From Flavobacterium flevense (lineage in GTDB: Bacteria > Bacteroidota > Bacteroidia > Flavobacteriales > Flavobacteriaceae), in contig NZ_FRCC01000011.1 in assembly GCF_900142775.1 (NCBI RefSeq), positions 1 through 64,000 of the forward strand: a stretch of DNA of 64,000 bases, written 5' to 3'. How positions within the stretch are numbered: position 1 is the stretch's first letter; the number at the start of each line of letters is the position of its first letter. A model generated the notes under the pieces. The model searched no databases. It was not told the origin of the DNA and saw only the letters and a list, made by a program, of their open reading frames with translations. The translations under genes and the position numbers were made by a program. Positions 54,969 to 62,595 of the stretch are shown one piece after another.

Positions 54969-55258
54969 AATGAGTCGTTATTAAAGTAAAAACATAAAGC
55001 TAATGCAAATAAATGTATACCAAACAGAAAGTATTTCCATTTCGGTTTGGATATTAAAATTTGGCTATAAATCGGTATTTGGATTAAAGCGAGGGTAAAA
55101 CCAATTAAATTTATTTCTCTATTCAAGTTTGCTAATAACATTGTAAAAGGAAAAATTATTTTAGCAGGAATATATGTACCGTGTCCTCCACCTGCAAAGA
55201 TTATTGTTACTAGGAGGCATAAAAATGTAATAATGAATGTTTTTACTACTGTTTTCAT
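54965..55258 (-). CDS. Small membrane protein (cargo pair, first gene)
   Basis: 97 residues. Helix at the N-terminus (about 5-24, possibly a signal anchor), then two more (about 36-62 and 73-92), with GGGHGTYIPAKIIFPF between. No family recognised. The start at 55258 is near right-flank copy 2. Coupled to the gene at 54624 by the ATGA overlap; the pair probably acts together. Confidence 0.62.
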   Translation of the reverse strand: MKTVVKTFIITFLCLLVTIIFAGGGHGTYIPAKIIFPFTMLLANLNREINLIGFTLALIQIPIYSQILISKPKWKYFLFGIHLFALALCFYFNNDSF

Positions 55259-55348
55259 TTAAATGTGTGCTAACTTTTAAATACTCGCTAAAAAGTAGCG
55301 CTTATACATCCAACGGCAGATTGGCAAAACTTTGCTTTGTTGCTTTCC

Positions 55349-55440
55349 CAAATATATTCATTAATTCCTTACAAACATTCCGCTCATTGGTTGATTTTGA
55401 AAACTATTCTTGTTTCTTAGCCCTGATGGAAGCGGCATCC
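55349..55440. repeat. Right-flank repeat, copy 2
   Basis: Counterpart of 54351-54443, ending AGCCCTGATGGAAGCGGCAT, directly before the stem-loop at 55440. Confidence 0.8.
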
Positions 55441-55474
55441 TCTTGTGGCTTGTTTCTTTAACAAGGCACAAGAG
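55440..55474. repeat. 15-bp stem-loop next to the right-flank repeat
   Basis: CTCTTGTGGCTTGTT / AACAAGGCACAAGAG with a five-base loop and one mismatch (14 of 15 paired). It is flanked by AGCGGC and GAGCGAACAGCGGG. I recall similar GCGG-bordered stem-loops repeated in Flavobacterium intergenic DNA. Confidence 0.75.
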
Positions 55475-55574
55475 ATAGAGCGAACAGCGGGTGAAAAAGG
55501 GAATGAAATGCACTTACGGAAATAGCTCCTAAAAATAAATTTAGCTTAAAAGCCCTTAATAAAATTTAAATAAT

Positions 55575-55582
55575 TATTTTTG
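55575..55582 (+). promoter_or_regulatory. -7 box for the oxoamine synthase gene
   Basis: TATTTTTG matches TAnnTTTG. A 6-bp hairpin CTCCCG/CGGGAG (55583-55600) starts right after it and would be at the very 5' end of the mRNA. Confidence 0.5.
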
Positions 55583-55631
55583 CTCCCGGAATTTCGGGAG
55601 TTAAAAATTAATGTTATTACATCACGATAGT

Positions 55632-56894
55632 ATGGTAAAAGATTTATTCGAAAGAATTCAGAGCAATAAAGGACCGTTAGGAAAATGGGCTTCGCAAGCA
55701 GAGGGATATTTTGTATTTCCAAAATTAGAAGGAGAACTAGGGCCTAGAATGAAGTTTGCAGGAAAAGATATTTTGAACTGGAGTTTGAATGACTATTTAG
55801 GTCTGGCCAATCACCCGGAAGTACGTCAGGCGGATACTGATGCAGCGATTCAGTTTGGTGCTGCTTATCCAATGGGTGCTCGTATGATGAGTGGTCACAC
55901 TACTTATCACGAACAATTAGAAAAAGAATTGGCTGAATTTGTAATGAAGGAATCGGCTTATTTATTGAATTTTGGTTATCAGGGAATGGTGTCTATTATT
56001 GATGCTTTGGTTACTAAAAATGATATTATTGTGTATGATGTGGATTCGCACGCCTGTATTATTGATGGTGTTCGTTTGCACATGGGTAAGCGTTTTACTT
56101 ACAAGCACAACGATTTAGAGAGCATGGAGAAAAACCTGCAACGTGCTACTAAAATGGCTAAAGAAACCGGAGGAGGAATTTTATTTATTACCGAAGGTGT
56201 TTTTGGGATGCGCGGGCAACAAGGAAAGTTGAAAGAAATTGTTGCTATGAAAGAAAAGTACAATTTCCGTTTGTTAGTTGATGATGCGCACGGTTTTGGT
56301 ACCCTTGGAAAAACAGGTGCCGGAGCAGGTGAGGAGCAAGGTTGTCAGGACGGAATTGATGTTTACTTTTCGACTTTTGCAAAATCGATGGCTAATATTG
56401 GTGCGTTTGTAGCGGCTGATAAGGATGTGATTGATTATTTAAAATACAACCTGCGTTCGCAAATGTTTGCTAAGGCATTACCAATGATTCAGACTATTGG
56501 TTCGTTGAAACGTTTGGAATTATTGCGTAAATCTTCGGAGATTAAAGACAAGCTTTGGGTAAATGTAAACGCATTGCAAAACGGATTAAAAGAAAAAGGA
56601 TTCAACATTGGTGATACTAATACTTGCATTACTCCTGTGTATCTTGAAGGAAGTATTCCTGAGGCGATGGTGATGGTAAACGACCTGAGAGAGAACTACG
56701 GTATTTTCCTTTCGATTGTGGTTTATCCGGTTATCCCAAAAGGGATTATCCTGTTGAGAATGATTCCTACTTCGTCTCATACCATTGCTGATATTGAGGA
56801 AACACTAACTGCATTTGAAGCTATTCGTGAAAAATTAGTAAATGGTACTTATAAAGCTATTGCAGAGAAAACTACGGTTAACATGGAAGCATAA
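55632..56894 (+). CDS. Alpha-oxoamine synthase (serine/cysteate palmitoyltransferase-like)
   Basis: 420 residues from ATG 55632 (MVKDLFERIQ, the start remembered for relatives); an in-frame ATG at 55611 adds seven residues. PLP-dependent acyl-CoA:amino-acid C-acyltransferase fold: AYPMGARMMSGHT, EKELAEFVMKESAYLLNFGYQG, VDSHACIIDG, LVDDAHGFGTLGKTG and the PLP lysine in YFSTFAKSMANIG. The family includes AONS, KBL and SPT. No biotin or threonine genes lie nearby. With the GNAT-type gene at 57549, a sphingoid or sulfonolipid (capnine) base synthase is the preferred reading. Confidence 0.85.
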   Translation: MVKDLFERIQSNKGPLGKWASQAEGYFVFPKLEGELGPRMKFAGKDILNWSLNDYLGLANHPEVRQADTDAAIQFGAAYPMGARMMSGHTTYHEQLEKELAEFVMKESAYLLNFGYQGMVSIIDALVTKNDIIVYDVDSHACIIDGVRLHMGKRFTYKHNDLESMEKNLQRATKMAKETGGGILFITEGVFGMRGQQGKLKEIVAMKEKYNFRLLVDDAHGFGTLGKTGAGAGEEQGCQDGIDVYFSTFAKSMANIGAFVAADKDVIDYLKYNLRSQMFAKALPMIQTIGSLKRLELLRKSSEIKDKLWVNVNALQNGLKEKGFNIGDTNTCITPVYLEGSIPEAMVMVNDLRENYGIFLSIVVYPVIPKGIILLRMIPTSSHTIADIEETLTAFEAIREKLVNGTYKAIAEKTTVNMEA

Positions 56895-56936
56895 TACATA
56901 AAAAAACAATTCTCTTTATGGGAATTATATAAAAGA

Positions 56937-56968
56937 ATCCATTCATTATATGAGTGGATTTTTTTTGT
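56937..56968 (+). terminator. Terminator of the oxoamine synthase gene
   Basis: Stem AATCCATTCA/TGAGTGGATT (one T-G pair) and eight T. Confidence 0.85.
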
Positions 56969-57012
56969 TAAAAAATATCTTTACATGATATTAATTTTAA
57001 AAATTTATAATT

Positions 57013-57489
57013 ATGAAAGTGATATATATACTTAGTAATGTGGCGTTGTTTGTAATTCTTGCTTCGTCTTGTATGAATAAGAAAAACGATCAGGTTGTTG
57101 TAGCTCCGCAGGAAGTTGAAGCGCCAATGGAAACACCTAAAAAAGAATGTTATCAGGCTGTGATTGAGAAGGATACACTGAGGCTGACTATTGATATCAA
57201 TGCTGTTAATGATGTAAATGGAGAATTAGATGCCTCGTATTTTGAAAAAGACAGAAGCTTTGGGACACTTTTAGGGAACATGCATGGAGACACCATATTT
57301 GCCGACTATAAATTTGAGTCTGAAGGTAAAACATCTATCCGAGAAATGGCTTTTATTAAAAAAGATTCTAATACCTATGTGGAAGGTCATGGCGAAATGA
57401 TTGAAACCAATGACAGAATGGCTTTTAAGGATAAAAGTGAAATTAAATTTGACGGAAATATCATTTATCACAAGATTGATTGTGAATAA
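57013..57489 (+). CDS. Hypothetical lipoprotein
   Basis: 158 residues. Lipobox LASSC (Cys20). The next residues are MNKKNDQ, not strongly acidic, so surface export is unclear. The mature part is beta-rich: YQAVIEKDTLRLTIDINAV, GTLLGNMHGDTIFADYKFESEG, FKDKSEIKFDGNIIYHKIDCE. No family recognised. Single gene with terminators on both sides. Confidence 0.72.
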   Translation: MKVIYILSNVALFVILASSCMNKKNDQVVVAPQEVEAPMETPKKECYQAVIEKDTLRLTIDINAVNDVNGELDASYFEKDRSFGTLLGNMHGDTIFADYKFESEGKTSIREMAFIKKDSNTYVEGHGEMIETNDRMAFKDKSEIKFDGNIIYHKIDCE

Positions 57490-57512
57490 TAGCTTTACTT
57501 TTTGACGAAAAA

Positions 57513-57548
57513 AAAATATCCATTAGTGTGCGCTAATGGATATTTTTT
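57513..57548. terminator. Bidirectional terminator
   Basis: Stem ATATCCATTAG/CTAATGGATAT flanked by A and T runs, between the convergent lipoprotein and GNAT-type genes. Confidence 0.92.
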
Positions 57549-58667
57549 TTAAAGATTTTTTCTAAATGTTTTTCTGCGGCAATGTACCTTAGGATCAAAG
57601 TGTTTCCACAAATTATGAATAGCAATATTGTCTGCTAATTCAGGGGTTCTAAAGCAATTTTCAATGCCTTTTTCTTTAAAAGTATCGTAATATTCGTTAA
57701 AAATAATAGCCGTTACCGCTTTGTTCTGGTATTCAGGATGTACCCCTATTAAGTAAAAAAGCATGTCTTTGCTTTGTTTTTTTGCTTTAAGCAAATGAAA
57801 TATTCCAAAAGGGAATAATTTTCCTTTGGCTTTTTGTAATGCTCTGGAAAAAGAAGGCATTACAATACTGAAAGCAATAATGTTATGATCCTTGTCTTCT
57901 ACAAATTTGATATATTCCGGATTGATGAAGCTAATGTATTTTTTCTTGAAATACTCTTTTTGCACATCAGAAATAGCTACAAAAGAGGATAAATTAGCAT
58001 AAGAGGTGTTGAACAAATCAAACATTTTATCTACATAAGGCATCACTTCCTTAGTAGATTTAAAATTAAGGGCATTTAACTGGTATCTTTTTTTAACTAA
58101 TTCATTGGCCTTCTGGAAAAACTCCGGTTTTACATTCGAAAAAGGGAATTTGCTTTCTACATATTCTTTTTCCACAACATAGCCCAGTTGTTCAAAATGA
58201 GTGGCATAATACGGATGATTGTACCAGGTAACCATAGTTCCCAGTTGATCAAAACCTTCGGTAAGGACACCTACCTTGTCCAGATTTGAAAATCCCATAG
58301 GACCTTCTACATACTCCAGATTGTTTTTTCGGCCCAGTTCGTATACTTTTTCCAGTAAAGCTTCGGTCACATTGATGTCGTTAATGACATCAAACCAGCC
58401 AAAACGTACTTTTTTCTTTTGCTGTCCGTTTACCTCTGCCCAATTGATGATGGCGGTAATGCGTCCTGCAATTTTATCATCTTTATAGGCAATATAAAAA
58501 TAAGCTTCTGCATTTTCAAAAGCTGGATTTTTAGTTTTATCGAATGTTTCTAATTCGTCTGCAATCAATGGTGGAACCCAAAATTCATTGTCTTTGTATA
58601 AAGAAAAAGGGAATTTAATATATTCGGTCAGTTCTTTTTTTGTTATTGCTTCTTTTACTGTAATCAT
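57549..58667 (-). CDS. GNAT-superfamily N-acyltransferase-like protein
   Basis: 372 residues, larger than a single GNAT domain. An N-terminal half (FPFSLYKDNEFWVPPLIADE, RITAIINWAEVN, VEGPMGFSNLDKVGVLTEGF) is followed by a second GNAT-like part (FVEDKDHNIIAFSIVMPSF, MLFYLIGVHPEYQNKAVTAI, ELADNIAIHNLWKHFDPKVH). Bacterial ceramide synthases belong to this fold and are often misannotated. Being near an SPT-like gene, an N-acyltransferase acting on a sphingoid or capnine base is a reasonable inference, but other acyl transfers are possible. Confidence 0.72.
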   Translation of the reverse strand: MITVKEAITKKELTEYIKFPFSLYKDNEFWVPPLIADELETFDKTKNPAFENAEAYFYIAYKDDKIAGRITAIINWAEVNGQQKKKVRFGWFDVINDINVTEALLEKVYELGRKNNLEYVEGPMGFSNLDKVGVLTEGFDQLGTMVTWYNHPYYATHFEQLGYVVEKEYVESKFPFSNVKPEFFQKANELVKKRYQLNALNFKSTKEVMPYVDKMFDLFNTSYANLSSFVAISDVQKEYFKKKYISFINPEYIKFVEDKDHNIIAFSIVMPSFSRALQKAKGKLFPFGIFHLLKAKKQSKDMLFYLIGVHPEYQNKAVTAIIFNEYYDTFKEKGIENCFRTPELADNIAIHNLWKHFDPKVHCRRKTFRKNL

Positions 58668-58679
58668 TGTTTGTTGTCT

Positions 58680-59633
58680 TTATTCAATTGCGTCTTTTCG
58701 TTTTTGATCTCTTTTGGCTGCTTTTCTAACCGATTTGGGTTGCGAAGGACTGTCGTCTATTTCCATTCGTACTTCTTTATAATTGGTGTCATATCGCCAT
58801 GAAAAGCCTATTCCTCCATAAAAAACAGTTGGTGTGTCTTTTAGATTATGGCTTATGGATGCGTCTATTTGCATGTTTTTGTTAAGTAAAAAAGCGGCTC
58901 CTCCACGCATGATGGCATCGCTGTAAAAATCGCTTTTATACCCCTGATTTTCGATAAAACCGGACCATTTGCGGCTGATGCCTTTTGTTAAAGTAACGAT
59001 GTAGCCGTAGCTGGGATAATCTGTAGCGATGTAATCAGCAATGATATTGGTAACTAAAACCCAGGAACCGTCGCCTAAATGGTTTTGTGTCACTAACATC
59101 ACCTTTGGAGAAATCATGGCATCAGGAGAAAAAGCATACGGATTGTTTTTCATCGTAAAATTAGCACCGGCAAAAACAGAAACAGCAGGAATTAATTGGT
59201 GCCAGTTGAAAGCATGATTGGCTTTCCAGCTGTAAATATTTACTTTTTTTTCGTAATTTTTATAGGGGTCGTAGATGAGGTATTTAGCTCCTAAAACAGT
59301 TTGCTTTAAATTGGATTTGTTATATTGATTAAAAGCGGTTACAAAGTCTTCGTTTTGATACTGAAGATTGGCAACTATTTCTAATTTTTCCATAAAAAAA
59401 CCATAGCGTAAATCAAGGTCTATACCATATCCATTAGCATCATAACCCAGTAAACGGTGGTTTTCATTGATGCCGTAAACACCGGTTTCAACCTGAATTA
59501 CTGATTTCCCAACGGCGTATGCCGACATGGATTCACCCGGCCTGTTGGAGTTAATTTCATCGGTGTGTTGTGCATAATTGTAATTAACAACTAAGCTTAT
59601 AACTAAGACTAATAAAACTTTAAATGAAGACAT
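58680..59633 (-). CDS. Exported outer-membrane-type beta-barrel protein
   Basis: 317 residues from ATG 59633 (MSSFKVLLVLVISLVVNYNYAQ, signal peptide); the longer frame from 59666 is less likely. Alternating polar/aromatic strands (SVIQVETGVYGINE, DLDLRYGFFMEKLEIVANLQYQ, KQTVLGAKYLIY, GGAAFLLNKNMQIDASISHN, FYGGIGFSWRYD) indicate a transporter-like outer-membrane barrel of the phenol-degradation MetA type. The last 20 residues are Lys/Arg-rich. Lies 12 bp upstream of the GNAT-type gene and is probably co-transcribed with it. Confidence 0.78.
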   Translation of the reverse strand: MSSFKVLLVLVISLVVNYNYAQHTDEINSNRPGESMSAYAVGKSVIQVETGVYGINENHRLLGYDANGYGIDLDLRYGFFMEKLEIVANLQYQNEDFVTAFNQYNKSNLKQTVLGAKYLIYDPYKNYEKKVNIYSWKANHAFNWHQLIPAVSVFAGANFTMKNNPYAFSPDAMISPKVMLVTQNHLGDGSWVLVTNIIADYIATDYPSYGYIVTLTKGISRKWSGFIENQGYKSDFYSDAIMRGGAAFLLNKNMQIDASISHNLKDTPTVFYGGIGFSWRYDTNYKEVRMEIDDSPSQPKSVRKAAKRDQKRKDAIE

Positions 59634-59726
59634 GTTAGTGGATTTTAAAAGTGATAGGCTTTCCAAATGTACTATATTTTATTATTTATTTAAGAATGAT
59701 AATCCAATTTTGAGCGTAGTATTTGT

Positions 59727-59734
59727 TAATTTTG
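59727..59734 (+). promoter_or_regulatory. -7 box for the DUF4834 gene
   Basis: TAATTTTG, 18 bp before ATG 59753; an upstream TTTG at 59709-59712 is only 14 bp away. Confidence 0.45.
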
Positions 59735-59752
59735 CTAAAAAATATTTTTATT

Positions 59753-60034
59753 ATGCAATTGGCTTCTTTTTCAGGATTTATAAAAACGTTGTTTTATATT
59801 ATAGCTTTCTATTATATTTTTAGGTTTCTGGCAAAACTTTTTTTGCCGTTGATAGTTAAAAAAGTAGTGGAGAAAGCAGGAGAAAATATGTATCAGCAAC
59901 AACAGCGTCAGCAACAGTCATCGTGGCAAAAGAATCAAAATGACGATACTGTAATTTACAATACTGATAACGTAAAGAAACCCCGTGAAACCAAAAAAGT
60001 AGGAGATTATGTGGATTACGAAGAAATAGATTAA
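59753..60034 (+). CDS. DUF4834 family membrane protein
   Basis: 93 residues from ATG 59753; a TTG at 59723 in the same frame overlaps the promoter box. A hydrophobic helix (about 5-30) precedes a basic/Gln-rich segment (MYQQQQRQQQ) and a short acidic tail (GDYVDYEEID). This composition matches DUF4834. Single-pass membrane protein of unknown role; it precedes the YfhO gene by 45 bp. Confidence 0.78.
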   Translation: MQLASFSGFIKTLFYIIAFYYIFRFLAKLFLPLIVKKVVEKAGENMYQQQQRQQQSSWQKNQNDDTVIYNTDNVKKPRETKKVGDYVDYEEID

Positions 60035-60039
60035 ATTTG
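60032..60039 (+). promoter_or_regulatory. -7 box for the YfhO gene
   Basis: TAAATTTG, overlapping the DUF4834 stop codon (TAA). It places the mRNA start near 60045, 35 bp before the TTG start. Confidence 0.45.
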
Positions 60040-60079
60040 CCTCGATAGTAATCCATATTTTAATAAAATTCCCGAAAAA

Positions 60080-62512
60080 TTGAAAATAATAAATAAGTTA
60101 TATCCGCACGCTATTGCCATTTTTGGTTTTGTATTAGTTTCACTCATTTATTTTTATCCCGTACTTCAGGGTAAACAGATTTTCCAGTCCGATATTGCCC
60201 AATACACGGGTATGGCTAAGGAACAAAATGATTTCAGGGCTGTAGAACATTTAGAACCTTACTGGACCAATTCGGCCTTTGGAGGGATGCCTACTTATCA
60301 GTTAGGTGCAAAATATCCGTATGATTTTATAAGTGTATTAGATCATGCTTTACGTTTTTTACCACGCCCGGCTGATTATTTATTCCTTTATTTTCTGGGC
60401 TTTTATGGTTTGCTTCTGGTATTAAAAACAGATCCGTTAAAAGCATTTTTTGGAGCCGTAGCCTTTGGTTTTTCAACCTATCTTATTATTATTTTAGGAG
60501 TGGGACATAATGCTAAGGCGCATGCGATTGCTTATATGCCATTAGTTATTGCCGGTTTTATATTGGTTTACAGGAAAAAATATATAGCAGGTGGTTTGTT
60601 GACGATGATTGCAACAGCATTAGAAATTAATGCGAATCACTTTCAAATGACTTATTATTTGTTGATTTTCCTTTTGATTCTTTCGGCTTATTATACTTAT
60701 ACGAGGATTAAAACCAAAGAATTTAAAGCGTTATTAACTTCTTTTGGCGTTTTAGCCGTTGCCGGAATTTTTGCTCTTGGTGCCAATGCTACTAATTTAA
60801 TGGCTACAGCTGAGTATGCTGATTTTAGTACCCGTGGGAAAAGTGAACTGACCTTTAATCCCGATGGTTCCAGAAGTACCAATACCAGTGCCATGACTCG
60901 TGATTATATTACCGAATACAGTTATGGGATAACAGAAAGTTTTAATTTAATTGCACCACGACTTTTTGGTGGTTCTAATCATGAAGCTTTGGGTACTGAC
61001 AGCAGTATGTATAATTTTATGATTAGTCAGGGTGTTCCTGCCGGACAGGCGGCTGATTTTGTCAGCGGAATGCCAACATATTGGGGTGATCAGCCCATTG
61101 TGGCAGCTCCGGCTTACATAGGAGTAGTGGTTTTCTTCCTGGGAATCCTCGCTTTAATTCTAGATGAAAGAAGAATAAAATATGTTTTCCTTTCAGGAGC
61201 TGTGGTGGCTTTATTGCTTTCCTGGGGTAAAAATTTCGCAATTTTAACCGATTTCTTTATTGACTACGTTCCTTTGTATAATAAGTTCAGAGCCGTTTCT
61301 TCTATTCAGGTTATTTTAGAATTATGCTTCCCCGTTTTGGCTATTATGGGATTGCAATCCTTTTTTAAAGTAGATAAAAATAAACAGTGGGAAGGTTTAT
61401 GGCAATCAGGAGCGATTGTTTTAGGAACTATTGTGATTTTGTTTTTATGCAAAAGCATGTTTAGTTTCTCAGGAGCAAGTGACAGTTATTTTTCCGAAAG
61501 CTACGGACCTAGTTTTGTAGATGCTCTTATAAGCGACAGAAAAACGTTATATAGTGCTGATTTGTTACGTTCGGCTTTCTTTATTGTTTTAACTGCAGGA
61601 GTTTTATGGTTGTTTATAAAAAACAGAATAGCGCAAACTACAGCACTTATTCTGGTAGGTTTGTTTATGGTTTCTGATTTGTTTTTGGTAGATAAAAAAT
61701 ACGTTTCGGCTAAGGATTTTGTAAGCTCAAGAGAAGTTGCTGTTCCTTTTGAGGCAACAGCTGCCGATGCTCAAATTTTAAGAGATTCATCTCATTACCG
61801 TGTTTTTGAAGTAAGTGGTAACTTCTCAAGTGCCCGAACTTCTTATTTCCATAAATCGATAGGTGGTTATCATGCCGCAAAACCTCGAAGAATGCAACAA
61901 TTGTTTGATTTCCAAATTGCTAAAAATAATTTGGAAATCCTCAATATGCTAAATGTGAAGTATGTTATCCAGACTGATAAGGAAGGAAAAGAATTTCCTG
62001 TTGTTAATCCGGATGCTAATGGAAATGCCTGGTTTGTTAACGAAGTGAAATTAGTGAATAAAGCTAATGACGAAATGAAAGCACTGGATCACTTAAACAC
62101 TAAGAAAGTAGCTGTTTTTAATTTGAATTTATACGGTAGTAAGTTTAAAAATGTACGTTTAAAACGCAATATGGATACTACAGGAACCATTCAGTTACGT
62201 ACTTATAAACCTAATTATATCAAGTATATTTCCGACAGCAAAAATGAAGGTTTAGCTGTTTTCTCTGAAATTTATTATCCAAATGGCTGGAATGCTTATG
62301 TAGATGGAGTAAAAACAGATCATTTTCCGGTAGATTATGTGTTAAGAGCGATGATGTTGCCTAAAGGTGTTCATACCGTAGAATTCAAGTTTGAACCGGA
62401 AGTCATCAAAATCGGAAGTACCATTACACTTATCAGTGGGGCAGGAATGCTTATTTTGTTAATAGGTGGCGTTTATTACCAAAGGAAAAAAGGAACTAAG
62501 GTTGAAGATTAA
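60080..62512 (+). CDS. YfhO-family multi-pass membrane protein (TTG start)
   Basis: 810 residues. The only plausible start is TTG at 60080 (MKIINKLYPHAIAIFGF); the first in-frame ATG would remove TM1, and upstream frames meet a stop at 60032. About 12 membrane helices, with an extracytoplasmic loop after TM1 (FQSDIAQYTGMAKEQNDF, EPYWTNSAFGGMPTYQ) and a C-terminal soluble domain (about 580-780). YfhO proteins are GT-C-like and linked to glycosylation of teichoic acids or lipids in other bacteria. Next to GT4 and flippase genes, so envelope glycan work is likely. Confidence 0.82.
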   Translation: MKIINKLYPHAIAIFGFVLVSLIYFYPVLQGKQIFQSDIAQYTGMAKEQNDFRAVEHLEPYWTNSAFGGMPTYQLGAKYPYDFISVLDHALRFLPRPADYLFLYFLGFYGLLLVLKTDPLKAFFGAVAFGFSTYLIIILGVGHNAKAHAIAYMPLVIAGFILVYRKKYIAGGLLTMIATALEINANHFQMTYYLLIFLLILSAYYTYTRIKTKEFKALLTSFGVLAVAGIFALGANATNLMATAEYADFSTRGKSELTFNPDGSRSTNTSAMTRDYITEYSYGITESFNLIAPRLFGGSNHEALGTDSSMYNFMISQGVPAGQAADFVSGMPTYWGDQPIVAAPAYIGVVVFFLGILALILDERRIKYVFLSGAVVALLLSWGKNFAILTDFFIDYVPLYNKFRAVSSIQVILELCFPVLAIMGLQSFFKVDKNKQWEGLWQSGAIVLGTIVILFLCKSMFSFSGASDSYFSESYGPSFVDALISDRKTLYSADLLRSAFFIVLTAGVLWLFIKNRIAQTTALILVGLFMVSDLFLVDKKYVSAKDFVSSREVAVPFEATAADAQILRDSSHYRVFEVSGNFSSARTSYFHKSIGGYHAAKPRRMQQLFDFQIAKNNLEILNMLNVKYVIQTDKEGKEFPVVNPDANGNAWFVNEVKLVNKANDEMKALDHLNTKKVAVFNLNLYGSKFKNVRLKRNMDTTGTIQLRTYKPNYIKYISDSKNEGLAVFSEIYYPNGWNAYVDGVKTDHFPVDYVLRAMMLPKGVHTVEFKFEPEVIKIGSTITLISGAGMLILLIGGVYYQRKKGTKVED

Positions 62513-62595
62513 CGATTGAAGATTTTTGATTTAGAAATCTGCATTCAAAAAAAAATAGTTAATCTGCATTCTGCAATTATCAGCTTCATTATCAT

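Larger units (their letters stand above)
55259..55610. other. 352-bp intergenic stretch with right-flank copy 2
   Basis: Holds the repeat 55349-55440, a 15-bp near-perfect stem-loop (55440-55474) and the promoter of the oxoamine synthase gene (55575). No gene. Confidence 0.7.

Noticed and set aside
62513-62595. Repeated AATCTGCATTC-like words before the glycosyltransferase
   Set aside because: Only two short imperfect copies in AT-rich DNA; no structure or spacing pattern.
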